Assembly: GCF_014643175.1 (NCBI RefSeq)
Contig: NZ_BMJH01000001.1
Coordinates: 434,001 to 498,000, forward strand
Direction of reading: 5' to 3'
Length of the DNA: 64,000 nt
DNA from: Hoyosella rhizosphaerae
GTDB taxonomy: Bacteria > Actinomycetota > Actinomycetes > Mycobacteriales > Mycobacteriaceae
Shown here: positions 14,453 through 23,299 of the stretch, piece by piece
How the letters are laid out: each line of letters begins with the position of its first letter
Position numbering within the stretch: position 1 is the stretch's first letter
The notes under the pieces: model-generated
Database searches by the model: none
The model's input: the letters and a program-made list of their open reading frames with translations, nothing else
Told to the model about the DNA's origin: nothing
Program-made: the position numbers and the translations under genes

Positions 14453-16960
14453 ATGACCACACGACACACACCCCCGCCGGATCCCAGCGCTGGTAGCTGG
14501 GGCAAAACCGCCTGCATCCTCTGCGAATGCAACTGCGGCCTCGAAGTTCTCGTCAAAGACCGTGAGCTCGTGAAGATCCGCGGCGACAAGGACCACCCCG
14601 GTTCAGCCGGGTACACCTGCGAAAAACCGCTCAGGCTCGACAAGTACCAAAACGGCGCACACCGTATCGATACGCCGATGCGACGACGCCCCGATGGGAC
14701 GTACGAAGCAATCGACTGGGACACCGCACTCGATGAGATTGCCGCAAAGCTCGCCAACATAAAAGCCCGGCACGGCGGTGACACGATCTTCTTTTATGGT
14801 GGTGGCGGCCAAGGCAACCATCTCGGCGGCGCCTACGGCCGCGCCCTGTTTCACGCGGTGGGCGCGCAATACATGTCGTCTGCCTTAGCGCAAGAGAAAA
14901 CGGGAGAGGGCTGGGTCGATTCCCTGCTGTACGGCAACCACACCACCGGAGATTTTGAGAACACAGAGGTTGCCGTGTTCATCGGGAAAAACCCGTGGCA
15001 ATCGCACGGTGTGGCCCGCGCCCGGCCAGTGCTGCGTGAGATTTCTCGAGACCCAACCAGAACGATGATCGTGATCGATCCACGCCGATCCGAGACTGCG
15101 GAGATCGCCGACATTCATTTGCAGGTCAAGCCAGGCACCGATGCGTGGTGCGTCAGTGCTCTGGCTGCCACGATCACCCAAGAGGGCCTGACTAACAACC
15201 CGTGGCTCGACGAACACACCACGGGCGCCGATGATGTCATTGCACAACTCAATGACATCGACATTGAGGACTACAGTCGGCGGTGTGGTGTTCCTGAGGA
15301 ACTCATCAGGATCGCGGCGCGGCGAATTGCCACTGCCGAAAGTGCAGCGGTCTACGAAGACCTTGGGGTCCAAATGTCCCCAAACAGCACACTTGTGTCA
15401 TACCTCAACAAGATGTTGTGGATGCTCACGGGTAACTTCGCCAAACCAGGCGGCATGCACATCCACTCCTGGATGTTCCCCATCATGGGACGGTGGCACC
15501 CCATACCGACCGACGAGCCGATACGCGCGAAAGCACTTCGACGCCTGGTGGGCACGGCAGCGATGCAGTCAGGTGCGACCCCTCTGCGTAAAGCAGTCGC
15601 GGCGGCATCGAGAATCCGCATCACGCGAACGGTCGCGGCAGCCACCTCAGATGCCGCGCTGACAGCATTCTTCCCAGCGGTAGCAGTGCCAGTCGCACGT
15701 CACATCGCCAATGTGCTCTCGGTGGCAGATGGCCCCGCAACTACACCCGTGACACAAGCGCGAATATTCAGCGGCCACATTCCCTGCAACTCGATTACCG
15801 AGGAGATCCTCACCGATCATCCACGACGATTCCGAGCGATGTGGATTGACAGTTCGAACCCTGTGCATTCGCTGTCACAGTCGCAGCGGTTCCGTGAGGC
15901 AATGGCTGAACTCGAACTGTCCGTTGTCGTTGATGTCGCCATGACGGAGACCGCGCGTTGTGCCAGCTACGTACTACCCGCAAGCAGCCAGTTCGAGAAG
16001 TACGAGGCAGCGCTGTTTACGCTTCACTTCCCGCATAACGCATTCCAATTGCGTGCACCGCTGATGAAACCGCTGGCTGGCACCCGGCCGGAGCCGGAAA
16101 TCTACGCTGGGATCATTGACCGGCTCGGCGTGGTCGACGGCACGCTGATAGCGGACCTCACCGCAGCGGCGCAGGTCAGCCGGGGAGCCTTCGCGCTGGC
16201 ATTTTTCTCCGCGATCAAGAACCGCCCACAGCTTGCTGGACTAGTTCCGTACCTGCTGTATCGCACCCTCGGGACCACACTCCCCGAAGGCCAGCAGTCC
16301 GCGGCGCTGATCTGGGGACTTGCGCACCTGTGCGCGATTGCACAGCCCGACGGTGTCGCCCGTGCTGGATACAAAGCGTCCGGGTTCGGACAGGGCGAAG
16401 CCTTGTTCGAGGATATTCTCGCCCGCAAAGAGGGCGTGACCTTCACCGACGACCGATATGAGGACGCGTGGAAGTACATCCAACACCCGGACGGGAAAAT
16501 CCACATTGCGATTCCGGAACTCCTGGCAGAACTTGATCGAATCGATCGAGTAGAGCCCTCGTACACTTCTGACGAGTTTCCTTTTGTCATGTCAGTCGGT
16601 GAGCGTCGGTCCTTCACTGCGAACGTCATCATTCGTAATCCCGAGTGGCGACGCCGCGATGCCGAAGGCGCGTTGCGCATCTCCACCGCCGATGCTGAGG
16701 AACTCGGAATCGGCAACGGCGCGCAAGTGCGCGTGACCACCGAATCCGGCAGTGCACAGACCGTAGCCGAAGTCTTCGATGGCATGCAGCGTGGCCACAT
16801 ATCGCTACCAAACGGGTTCGGTGTGAGGTATCCGGACGGGCAAGGCGGCGAATCGGAGACCGGTGTCGCGCCGAACAACCTGACGTCCCTCTCTCGGCGA
16901 GACAGATTTTTCGGGACGCCGTGGCATAAAAACGTGCCAGCACGTATCGAGGTGGTTTAA
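14453..16960 (+). CDS. Molybdopterin oxidoreductase (formate dehydrogenase/BisC-like)
   Basis: An 835-residue member of the DMSO-reductase superfamily. Four cysteines at the N-terminus (C21, C24, C28 and C56 in CILCECNCG and YTCEKP) bind a [4Fe-4S] cluster. The molybdopterin regions follow, including VIDPRRSETAEIADIHLQVKPGTDAW and a C-terminal molydop-binding domain (MSVGERRSFTANVIIRNPEWRRRDAEGALRI). It has no Tat signal, so it is cytoplasmic. The metal-ligand segment (around ALAQEKTGEGWV) has no obvious Cys, Ser or Sec, so the ligand is uncertain. It starts eight bases after the thioesterase. The physiological substrate is unknown, and the formate dehydrogenase label is only a class label. 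Confidence 0.85.
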   Translation: MTTRHTPPPDPSAGSWGKTACILCECNCGLEVLVKDRELVKIRGDKDHPGSAGYTCEKPLRLDKYQNGAHRIDTPMRRRPDGTYEAIDWDTALDEIAAKLANIKARHGGDTIFFYGGGGQGNHLGGAYGRALFHAVGAQYMSSALAQEKTGEGWVDSLLYGNHTTGDFENTEVAVFIGKNPWQSHGVARARPVLREISRDPTRTMIVIDPRRSETAEIADIHLQVKPGTDAWCVSALAATITQEGLTNNPWLDEHTTGADDVIAQLNDIDIEDYSRRCGVPEELIRIAARRIATAESAAVYEDLGVQMSPNSTLVSYLNKMLWMLTGNFAKPGGMHIHSWMFPIMGRWHPIPTDEPIRAKALRRLVGTAAMQSGATPLRKAVAAASRIRITRTVAAATSDAALTAFFPAVAVPVARHIANVLSVADGPATTPVTQARIFSGHIPCNSITEEILTDHPRRFRAMWIDSSNPVHSLSQSQRFREAMAELELSVVVDVAMTETARCASYVLPASSQFEKYEAALFTLHFPHNAFQLRAPLMKPLAGTRPEPEIYAGIIDRLGVVDGTLIADLTAAAQVSRGAFALAFFSAIKNRPQLAGLVPYLLYRTLGTTLPEGQQSAALIWGLAHLCAIAQPDGVARAGYKASGFGQGEALFEDILARKEGVTFTDDRYEDAWKYIQHPDGKIHIAIPELLAELDRIDRVEPSYTSDEFPFVMSVGERRSFTANVIIRNPEWRRRDAEGALRISTADAEELGIGNGAQVRVTTESGSAQTVAEVFDGMQRGHISLPNGFGVRYPDGQGGESETGVAPNNLTSLSRRDRFFGTPWHKNVPARIEVV

Positions 16961-16968
16961 ATAGAGGG

Positions 16969-17658
16969 ATGACAGCTCAGGACGTCGTCGACGCATTGTG
17001 GGACAACCGGTCCGAGGCTGAACTGACCAATATCAGAAAGCGCCTGAAACCCGAGGAAGAATCCTTCGGGGTCCGCATGCGCATTCTGTTCGACACCGCA
17101 AAAGCACATGTGAATCTGCCGCTAGCAGACGTTCGAACACTACTCGGGCACCCCGCGTATGAACCGCGCATGGCGGCGTTCTGCATCCTTGATTTCAAAG
17201 CCCGCGCACGCAAGATCAGTCGCGACGAGCGACAAGCGCTGTATGACTGCTACATGGACAACCACGACCGGATCACAACCTGGGACATGGTGGACCGCTC
17301 GGCGCCGCGGGTGGTGGGCGGGTACCTGGCCGGTGGCGATCCCGCGCCGCTGATGGAACTCGCAAAGTCACCCAACCCACTACGGCGACGAACGGCGATG
17401 ACGGCACCTCTGTACTTCGTGCACTCAGGGTCTGACACGGACGTAGCTACGGGGTTTGAGATTGCGACAATGCTCGTCGCCGATCCGGACCCCTTAGTGT
17501 GCAAACCGGTGGGGATTTTTCTCAAACACGCAGGGGAGCGGGATCGAGCTTTGCTCCACAGGTTCCTAGCGGACCACGCGTCATCAATGCCGCGGGTTGC
17601 TCTACGGATGGCGATTGAGAAGCTTTCGGCAGAGGAACGCGGTCAAATCTTGCGTTGA
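16969..17658 (+). CDS. AlkD-like DNA alkylation repair protein (HEAT-like)
   Basis: A 229-residue all-helical protein of the AlkC/AlkD DNA-glycosylase superfamily. The recognisable region is ADVRTLLGHPAYEPRMAAFCILDFKARARKISRDERQALYDCYMDN, followed by the NHDRITTWDMVDRSAPRVVGGYL segment, which matches the AlkD signature with its tryptophan and aspartate in the WDxVD motif. The enzyme is expected to excise cationic alkylated bases from DNA. The ATG at 16969 lies nine bases after the molybdoenzyme stop, and GAGGGA is close upstream. The 3' end overlaps the convergent membrane gene by 137 bases. Confidence 0.85.
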   Translation: MTAQDVVDALWDNRSEAELTNIRKRLKPEEESFGVRMRILFDTAKAHVNLPLADVRTLLGHPAYEPRMAAFCILDFKARARKISRDERQALYDCYMDNHDRITTWDMVDRSAPRVVGGYLAGGDPAPLMELAKSPNPLRRRTAMTAPLYFVHSGSDTDVATGFEIATMLVADPDPLVCKPVGIFLKHAGERDRALLHRFLADHASSMPRVALRMAIEKLSAEERGQILR

Positions 17659-18082
17659 TCTCTGCTATTTCCTCTTCCGAGGGGACTCGTCGGAGATTGC
17701 TAATCAAAGTCTGCATTGACGCCAGGGCTAGAGCCCAGAGTGCGATCGGACTTCCAACCAAGCTGAACAACGCTGAAAGCGGCAAGATTTCTAGGGCGAC
17801 AAGTGTGCCAAACACGAGTAGCGCCACCTGCAGTGCTGCGGTCATCCACACGATTCGAATGTGGAGGTAGACGACCGGGGCTAGGCAGAGCGCGACTGGC
17901 ACTGCAAGCACGACAATGAGCCAGGGTCCAAGTCGCGACAGAGTAGTTCCAGTACAGAGGAAATCGGCGTACAAGACTTGGCACATTCGGTCGCTCGCCC
18001 TATATGGCGCTTGAGCTATCAAGATTGCTGAGTAAGTGATTAATCCTGCGAGCGCGAGCCACGCCAGGCGTACGAAGACCAT
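17522..18082 (-). CDS. Membrane protein, unknown function
   Basis: A 186-residue protein with about four hydrophobic helices: residues 3-24 (VRLAWLALAGLITYSAILIAQ), then around 52-75, 82-103 and 106-125. A polar C-terminal tail follows, rich in charged residues and proline. I chose the ATG at 18082; the open frame continues to 18130 without better support. Its last 137 bases lie antisense to the 3' end of the AlkD-like gene, so the tail could be shorter in reality. The helix pattern and lack of another gene in 17659-18157 support it. The family is unknown. Confidence 0.55.
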   Translation of the reverse strand: MVFVRLAWLALAGLITYSAILIAQAPYRASDRMCQVLYADFLCTGTTLSRLGPWLIVVLAVPVALCLAPVVYLHIRIVWMTAALQVALLVFGTLVALEILPLSALFSLVGSPIALWALALASMQTLISNLRRVPSEEEIAEINARFDRVPLPKASQSPSVEQPAALMTRGPLGTCGAKLDPAPLRV

Positions 18083-18157
18083 TACTGAAGTATCGCTTCT
18101 CCCGAGTTCTGCGCGGCAGTCAGGTTTCAACTATGCACCGCACTACCGTACTATCGC

Positions 18158-18178
18158 TAACGGTAATCATTGCAGTTA
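18158..18178 (+). promoter_or_regulatory. Fur-family (Zur-like) box before the ABC importer
   Basis: A 21-base dyad centred on C18168 (TAACGGTAAT / C / ATTGCAGTTA) with 8 of 10 paired positions symmetric. It shares TAA, G, TAATCATTG and the final TTA with the box at 54058-54078. It ends directly before an ATG at 18179. The form matches Fur/Zur operators. Zur is favoured over iron control because actinobacteria normally use DtxR/IdeR boxes for iron. Confidence 0.6.
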
Positions 18179-18193
18179 ATGGTGGGGAGAGAA

Positions 18194-19753
18194 ATGACAC
18201 GGCTGTCGCGCAGAACAATTGCGGCGAGTATCGCAGGGGTTCTGATGCCAGGGGTGCTGATGCTCAGTGCCTGCGGCTCGCAAGATCGGGAATCTGACAC
18301 CGACGCCCTCCGAATCGTCGGCCCGTTCGAAGTGCACAGCCTCGTCCCGGCCGCGAGTAGTGCGGTCTTCAACCGACTACACATCATCGAAACGCTCGTC
18401 GGCACCGATATGGATGGTGACATCGTCGAGGGCCTCGCCACGGCTTGGTCATCGTCAGAAGACCAAAGCGAATGGACGTTCGAGCTGCCCACCGGCGTAA
18501 CATTCCATGACGGCACACCATTGACCAGTGAGGCGGTAGCCAACGCATTGACGTGGGCGGCGCAAGAAGCAGGAAGCCCACTGGCAACGGCAGACATTAA
18601 GCACATTGAGCCACTAGATTCGGCAATCCGGATCGAGCTCGAACAGCCGCTTCCGACATTGCCCGCGATTCTGACTCACTACAGCACCGCAGTCCTGGCT
18701 CCCGCCGCATATGGCGACAACGGTGAAGTTCTTAACGTCATCGGCACTGGCGCCTACCAGGCTTCCCACATCGAACTTCCCGCCTCGATTCGCACCACCA
18801 AATTCGACGACTGGCGCGGTGCAGAACCACAAATCGAACGAGTGGAGTTCCAAACTGTTTCGCGCGCTGAATCTCGTGCGCTAATGGCCGCAAGCGGGCA
18901 GGCCGACGTGATCTTCCACCTCGAACCGTCCGGTCGCCAGCGTGTGGAATCGGCCAATAACGTACGGCTAGTTAGTAGCTTGCAGCCTCGCACCCTCTAC
19001 ATGAAAGTAAATGGTGAGCACCCCGTCCTCGGCGACAAGCGTGTTCGCCAAGCGATAAGCAAGGGCATCGACCGCGCCAGCATCGCCGATGCCGTCCTGC
19101 GCGAACGCGAACTCGGTGCGACACAACTGTTCCCACCATCACTTGTAGCCTGGCACAACGACGATCTCGCGCCACTAGACCACGACCCCGAGGGTGCCAT
19201 CGATCTGCTTGCCGACGCCGGCTGGACCCAAGGCGCAAACGGGCTGATGCAACGTGATGGCCAACCCTTGACCGTCACGCTGATGACGTACCCAGATCGC
19301 CCTGAACTTCCCGCATTGGCCGCAGCCATCCAAGACCAACTCCGTCAGATCGGCGTCCAGGTTCGGGTCGACGTCACCAACTCCAGCGAGATTCCAGTCG
19401 GGCACGAAGATGGAACCCTCGAGCTTGGTCTGCTCGCCAGGCACCTAGCACTCGTATCTGATCCCCTTGTCACCGTCGCGGATACGTTTGGTCCGGAAGG
19501 CGCCGACTGGGGGGCCATGAACTGGTCCAACGACGAAGTTCTCGCAGCCATCGACGAGCTACTCGCAGGTGCCGATGACGATCGTGCCGACGAACTTCGG
19601 GCGCGTATCGCAGAGATCGCGCAGGACGAGCTGCCTGTCATTCCGATCGCGTGGTACCGAATGAATGCGGCAGTGTCGGACCGCGTTGAGAACTTCGAAC
19701 TCGATCCACTCGAGTACACCTGGCGGATCACCGACGCAACGCTAGTGCGATGA
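18194..19753 (+). CDS. Lipoprotein substrate-binding protein of nickel/opine/peptide-type ABC importer
   Basis: A 519-residue SBP_bac_5-family (cluster C) lipoprotein. A basic N-terminus and hydrophobic stretch lead to the lipobox LSAC, so it is anchored outside the membrane. The body has the family motifs FNRLHIIETLVGTDMDGDIVEGLATAWSSSEDQSEWTFELPTGVTFHDGTPL and VRQAISKGIDRASIADAV. The family binds peptides, nickel or metal-opine complexes. The ATG at 18194 follows GGGGAG closely; an in-frame ATG at 18179 abuts the Fur-like box and could serve a leaderless message. It heads a four-gene operon whose genes overlap by ATGA. Metal or metallophore import is inferred from the box. Confidence 0.88.
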   Translation: MTRLSRRTIAASIAGVLMPGVLMLSACGSQDRESDTDALRIVGPFEVHSLVPAASSAVFNRLHIIETLVGTDMDGDIVEGLATAWSSSEDQSEWTFELPTGVTFHDGTPLTSEAVANALTWAAQEAGSPLATADIKHIEPLDSAIRIELEQPLPTLPAILTHYSTAVLAPAAYGDNGEVLNVIGTGAYQASHIELPASIRTTKFDDWRGAEPQIERVEFQTVSRAESRALMAASGQADVIFHLEPSGRQRVESANNVRLVSSLQPRTLYMKVNGEHPVLGDKRVRQAISKGIDRASIADAVLRERELGATQLFPPSLVAWHNDDLAPLDHDPEGAIDLLADAGWTQGANGLMQRDGQPLTVTLMTYPDRPELPALAAAIQDQLRQIGVQVRVDVTNSSEIPVGHEDGTLELGLLARHLALVSDPLVTVADTFGPEGADWGAMNWSNDEVLAAIDELLAGADDDRADELRARIAEIAQDELPVIPIAWYRMNAAVSDRVENFELDPLEYTWRITDATLVR

Positions 19754-20709
19754 CAGGAACTCTGCCCTCCATTCTGTTGCGGCGGTTAGCCCAGGCAGTG
19801 AGCGTCGCCATCTTTGTCTCCGTGCTGTGCTTCTTCATGGTGAGACAACTACCCGGCGACCTGGCGTACCGTATCGCTGCAGGTAGATACGGCTACGACC
19901 TGGTGGATTCACGGTCAGCCGAAGCTGTGAGGCAAGAACTGGGTCTAGACCGTCCGGTCCTGACCCAGCTTCGGGACTGGCTCCTGTCAGTGGCACAGTT
20001 CGACCTCGGTCAATCCCTAGTCACCGCTCGGCCCGTCACCAGCGAGATCAGCTACTACCTGCTAGGCACCTTGCAACTCACCGCTGTTGCCCTCACACTG
20101 GCGATAGCGATCGGTGTGGCCGTCGGTGTATTCGCCGCACGTCACCCCGGAGGCGTTGTCGACCGGATTACCGATGTGTGGGTCGCTGCCGTTCGAGCAT
20201 TGCCGCCATTCCTTCTTGGACTGCTCCTCATCACCGTCTTTTCGGTCCAACTCGGACTTCTCCCCGCCGTAGGGCACGGGAGCGCCACCAGCATCGTTCT
20301 GCCCGCCGCCACTCTCGCCGTCGGCCTCTCAGGGCTTTTCGCCCGCGTGACCCGCGACGCAGTCGTGGAAGTACAAACGAGTGAGTACGCACAGTTCGCG
20401 CGAACCAAAGGCCTCAGCGAGCGCCTTGTCCTCGTGCGCCACGTCGCCCGGAACGCAGGAGTTCTCGTCGTGCCGTACATCGGCGCTCAAGCACTCGTGC
20501 TCATCGAAGGTGTGGTTGTTGTCGAAAGCCTCTTCGGCTGGCAAGGCCTCGGCCATGCACTGGTGCACGCAGTTTTCTGGCGTGACATCCCCATGCTGCA
20601 GGCCACGGTACTCACACTCGCGCTAATAGTCGTCGCCATCAATACCGTCGTCGATGTGACAATGGCCCGGCTCGATCCCAGGCCGAGACGGGAGTCGATC
20701 CAAGCATGA
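19750..20709 (+). CDS. ABC importer permease, DppB/NikB type
   Basis: A 319-residue inner-membrane permease with about six helices. It has the DppB/NikB N-terminal pattern (LLRRLAQAVSVAIFVSVLCFFMVRQLPGD, then RQELGLDRPVLTQ) and the cytoplasmic EAA loop YAQFARTKGLSERLVLVRHVARNAG that docks on the ATPase. The end carries the usual VVESLFGWQGLGHALVHAVFWRDIPMLQA segment. It overlaps the binding-protein gene and the next permease by four bases each, so expression is coupled. It should form the heterodimeric pore with the product of 20706-21542. Confidence 0.9.
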   Translation: MTGTLPSILLRRLAQAVSVAIFVSVLCFFMVRQLPGDLAYRIAAGRYGYDLVDSRSAEAVRQELGLDRPVLTQLRDWLLSVAQFDLGQSLVTARPVTSEISYYLLGTLQLTAVALTLAIAIGVAVGVFAARHPGGVVDRITDVWVAAVRALPPFLLGLLLITVFSVQLGLLPAVGHGSATSIVLPAATLAVGLSGLFARVTRDAVVEVQTSEYAQFARTKGLSERLVLVRHVARNAGVLVVPYIGAQALVLIEGVVVVESLFGWQGLGHALVHAVFWRDIPMLQATVLTLALIVVAINTVVDVTMARLDPRPRRESIQA

Positions 20710-21542
20710 GCTCACTACTGACACTGGATGCCTCAGCAGCAGACTTCCGCCCGAGGCGTTCGTTCGTGCGCATCGCTGCGGCCTCAGGACTGGTCATCCT
20801 CGTTCTGTTCGCGCTGGTCGGTCCCTTTCTGTGGGGGGATCCGGCAGCGCAGAACCTAGCACGATTCCTCGAAGGGCCCAATGCCGCAGAACCACTGGGT
20901 CGCGACGAATTCGGACGGAGTGTGCTAGCAAGGGTCGCCCACGCCACCAGACTCTCACTTGTCCTTGGTGCCGCAAGCGTCATCACAGCACTGCTGCTCG
21001 GATGCGTAACAGGAGTCCTCGCCGCGTGGTGCGGCGGATGGGTCGATGCTGTGCTGCGCGGCATTTCCGAAACCTTTGTGGCGCTACCCGCACTGCTGAT
21101 CGTCCTGCTGTTTGCAGCAATGTCGCCCGGCGGCGGACTGCTCACCCTCTACATCGGGCTGGCGTTGGCGCAGTGGGTGGAGTACTTCCGAGTGGTGAGA
21201 GCCCGTAGCTCGCAACTACTCGGTTCGAGCGCTGTGGAAGCCGCAGGTCTGCTCCAACTCGGCCCCGTGCACATCGTGCGCCGTCACCTGTGGCCAGAAC
21301 TTAAACCGATTCTCACCACGCTGGCATCGCTTGGCATGGTCACGTCAATTCTCGCGATGTCGACGCTCGGATTCATCAAAGTCGGGCTCGAGCCACCCAG
21401 GGCAGAACTAGGACTCATGATCGCCGAAGCATTCCCACACTACGACGCCGCCCCGTGGATCGCACTGGCACCAATTGTCGTGCTGTTCTCATTGACACTA
21501 TGTTTCCTTGGTCTGCGGCAACCGGAGGTCAAACGATCATGA
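20706..21542 (+). CDS. ABC importer permease, DppC/NikC type
   Basis: A 278-residue permease with about six helices. After an N-terminal helix it has the DppC/NikC signature EPLGRDEFGRSVLARVAHATRLSLVLG, and later the EAA-like loop EYFRVVRARSSQLLGSSAVEAAGLLQLGPVHIVRRHLWPEL. It pairs with the DppB-type permease and the fused ATPase. ATGA overlaps on both sides show translational coupling. Substrate specificity lies in the binding protein, so the permease alone does not say whether peptide, nickel or metallophore is carried. Confidence 0.9.
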   Translation: MSSLLTLDASAADFRPRRSFVRIAAASGLVILVLFALVGPFLWGDPAAQNLARFLEGPNAAEPLGRDEFGRSVLARVAHATRLSLVLGAASVITALLLGCVTGVLAAWCGGWVDAVLRGISETFVALPALLIVLLFAAMSPGGGLLTLYIGLALAQWVEYFRVVRARSSQLLGSSAVEAAGLLQLGPVHIVRRHLWPELKPILTTLASLGMVTSILAMSTLGFIKVGLEPPRAELGLMIAEAFPHYDAAPWIALAPIVVLFSLTLCFLGLRQPEVKRS

Positions 21543-22978
21543 GTAGCGACGTCCACATTCCCCACCTCATTGTCCGACATCGAGGCACGGCCCTAGCTGA
21601 CGTCTCGGACATCCGACTCGAGCCCGGAACACCGACGACGATCATCGGCGAAAGCGGCTCCGGCAAATCCATCCTGGCCCACGGCATTATGGGGTCCCTC
21701 CCGCGCACACTCACCGTCGAAGGGGAGCTGCACTTCGACGGACGAAAATACAACCTCCGTGCGCGGGCCACCCGAAAACTCTGGGGGAGGCGATTTGCGC
21801 TACTCCCACAAGAACCGATGTTGGCTCTCGATCCCACGATGCGTGTGCGCAGGCAGGTTGCGGAAGGCGCGCAGGAATTCCGATCCTCGGCAACACAAGC
21901 ACTAGCCAAAGCAGACGCCTCGCTTACCCACCTAGGGCTCGCCCACACCGCGCAGTCATATCCACACACACTGTCCGGCGGCATGGCGCAACGAGTGACG
22001 TTCGCCGCAGCCTCGATCGGCGGCGCGGAAGTGCTCATCGTGGACGAACCCACCAAAGGCCTGGACACAGCCGCCGTGGATCGCCTTGCCGACTTGCTCA
22101 TCGAACATGCGGACCGCGGTGGCGTCCTCTTGACCATCACCCACGACCTTCGCCTCGCACGGCGGCTCGGCGGGCAGGTCCTCGTGATGAAAGACGCCTC
22201 GGTCGTTGAACGCGGCCCGGCAGACCAAGTGCTGTCATCACCCGACCACCCTTACTCTCGGAGGCTGGTCGGCGCAGAACCATCGCATTGGCAGTACCCA
22301 TGGCAAGTCACACCACCCCCGGCATACGCAGAAGAACTGGTCAACGCACGCGAGATCAGCAAATCCTACGGGGATATGACACTGTTCGAATCCCTGAACA
22401 TTCACATCAGAGCCGGTGAAAGACTCGCGCTCACAGGCCCTAGCGGCGCCGGAAAAACCACCCTCGGCAATGCTCTAGTCGGGCTCACCCCAGTCGACCA
22501 CGGGGACGTCACCCTGTCGCCCACCGTCGAGGGCGTTCGTCGGCAAAAGCTCTACCAAGACCCAGCCGTGTCCTTCCCACGTCGCGTCCGGCTCGAACTC
22601 GCATTGAGAGACGTGTGTAAACGTCACCACATCCCCGAACACCGCCTCGAAACGCTCCTCGCGGAAGTCGGACTCAACACCGCGATCGTTAGCCGTCACC
22701 CAAATGAAGTGTCCGGAGGCGAACTCCAGCGCCTCGCAATCGTGCGGGCGATGCTCGTGGAACCAGCACTGATCTTCGTCGACGAAGCAACCTCGCGACT
22801 CGACCTCATAACGCAGGAAACCACCATCAATTGCCTCATGACGGAACTAGAACGCACAAGGTGTGCACTCCTACTAGTCACCCATGACCACGACCTCGCC
22901 GAAGCCACCACACACAGGCGGCTCGAACTCGGTGCCACTCCTGAAGTACGAGCTGAGGTCGGCGCGACTGCCCAGTGA
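21539..22978 (+). CDS. Fused double ATPase (DppD-DppF type) of ABC importer
   Basis: A 479-residue protein containing two complete ABC ATPase domains. Domain one (about residues 5-245) has Walker A GESGSGKS, signature LSGGMAQR and Walker B VLIVDEPTKG. Domain two (about 265-475) has GPSGAGKT, VSGGELQR and ALIFVDEATS. Peptide/nickel importers usually encode DppD and DppF as two genes, so this single-chain form is a fusion, seen also in other actinobacteria. I chose the ATG at 21539, which overlaps the permease stop (ATGA). An upstream in-frame ATG at 21455 lies within the permease and is unlikely. Confidence 0.9.
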   Translation: MSSDVHIPHLIVRHRGTALADVSDIRLEPGTPTTIIGESGSGKSILAHGIMGSLPRTLTVEGELHFDGRKYNLRARATRKLWGRRFALLPQEPMLALDPTMRVRRQVAEGAQEFRSSATQALAKADASLTHLGLAHTAQSYPHTLSGGMAQRVTFAAASIGGAEVLIVDEPTKGLDTAAVDRLADLLIEHADRGGVLLTITHDLRLARRLGGQVLVMKDASVVERGPADQVLSSPDHPYSRRLVGAEPSHWQYPWQVTPPPAYAEELVNAREISKSYGDMTLFESLNIHIRAGERLALTGPSGAGKTTLGNALVGLTPVDHGDVTLSPTVEGVRRQKLYQDPAVSFPRRVRLELALRDVCKRHHIPEHRLETLLAEVGLNTAIVSRHPNEVSGGELQRLAIVRAMLVEPALIFVDEATSRLDLITQETTINCLMTELERTRCALLLVTHDHDLAEATTHRRLELGATPEVRAEVGATAQ

Positions 22979-22979
22979 T

Positions 22980-23246
22980 TTATGGCCGACGCAAGCGCCA
23001 ACCTGCAGCACCGAGCGCCGTGGCGGCCCCAACACCAAACAAGGAACCAACCAATGGCGGAACGGCGAGATGAATCCGTGGGTACTGTGGTAGCTCAGAT
23101 GGGTCCGCGACCTCAGCGGGATCCACATGATACTGGACATACTGGCTCACAATTACGGGGCGAGGGTGCAAGAGCGAATACCCAACGGATGCAACGCACC
23201 CGAGAAGCGTTCCGAAAATTACGAGGGAAACCAGGAGACCGCGCAT
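22980..23246 (-). CDS. Small two-helix membrane protein
   Basis: An 88-residue protein with an N-terminal hydrophobic helix (LLVSLVIFGTLLGCVASVGYSLL), a polar proline-rich middle of about 35 residues that would face outward, and a second helix (PPLVGSLFGVGAATALGAAGWRL) ending in arginines. No family is recognised. The 321 bases between the ABC ATPase and the GNAT gene hold no better frame. A TACGAT hexamer (23253-23258 on the minus strand) lies six bases before the ATG with no ribosome-binding site, as expected for a leaderless gene. Confidence 0.55.
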   Translation of the reverse strand: MRGLLVSLVIFGTLLGCVASVGYSLLHPRPVIVSQYVQYHVDPAEVADPSELPQYPRIHLAVPPLVGSLFGVGAATALGAAGWRLRRP

Positions 23247-23252
23247 CGGGTT

Positions 23253-23258
23253 ATCGTA
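23253..23258 (-). promoter_or_regulatory. Candidate -10 element (leaderless) for the gene at 23246
   Basis: On the minus strand TACGAT stands six bases before the ATG of the small membrane protein gene. No Shine-Dalgarno sequence lies between them. Confidence 0.35.
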
Positions 23259-23299
23259 GCGTCGTCGACATTGGCTGAGCTGCTACGGAAGGATTTCCA

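Noticed and set aside
16102-16878. Long minus-strand open frame inside the molybdoenzyme gene
   Set aside because: It is the antisense shadow of a well-supported gene and shows no domain, only Ser/Pro/Arg-rich composition.
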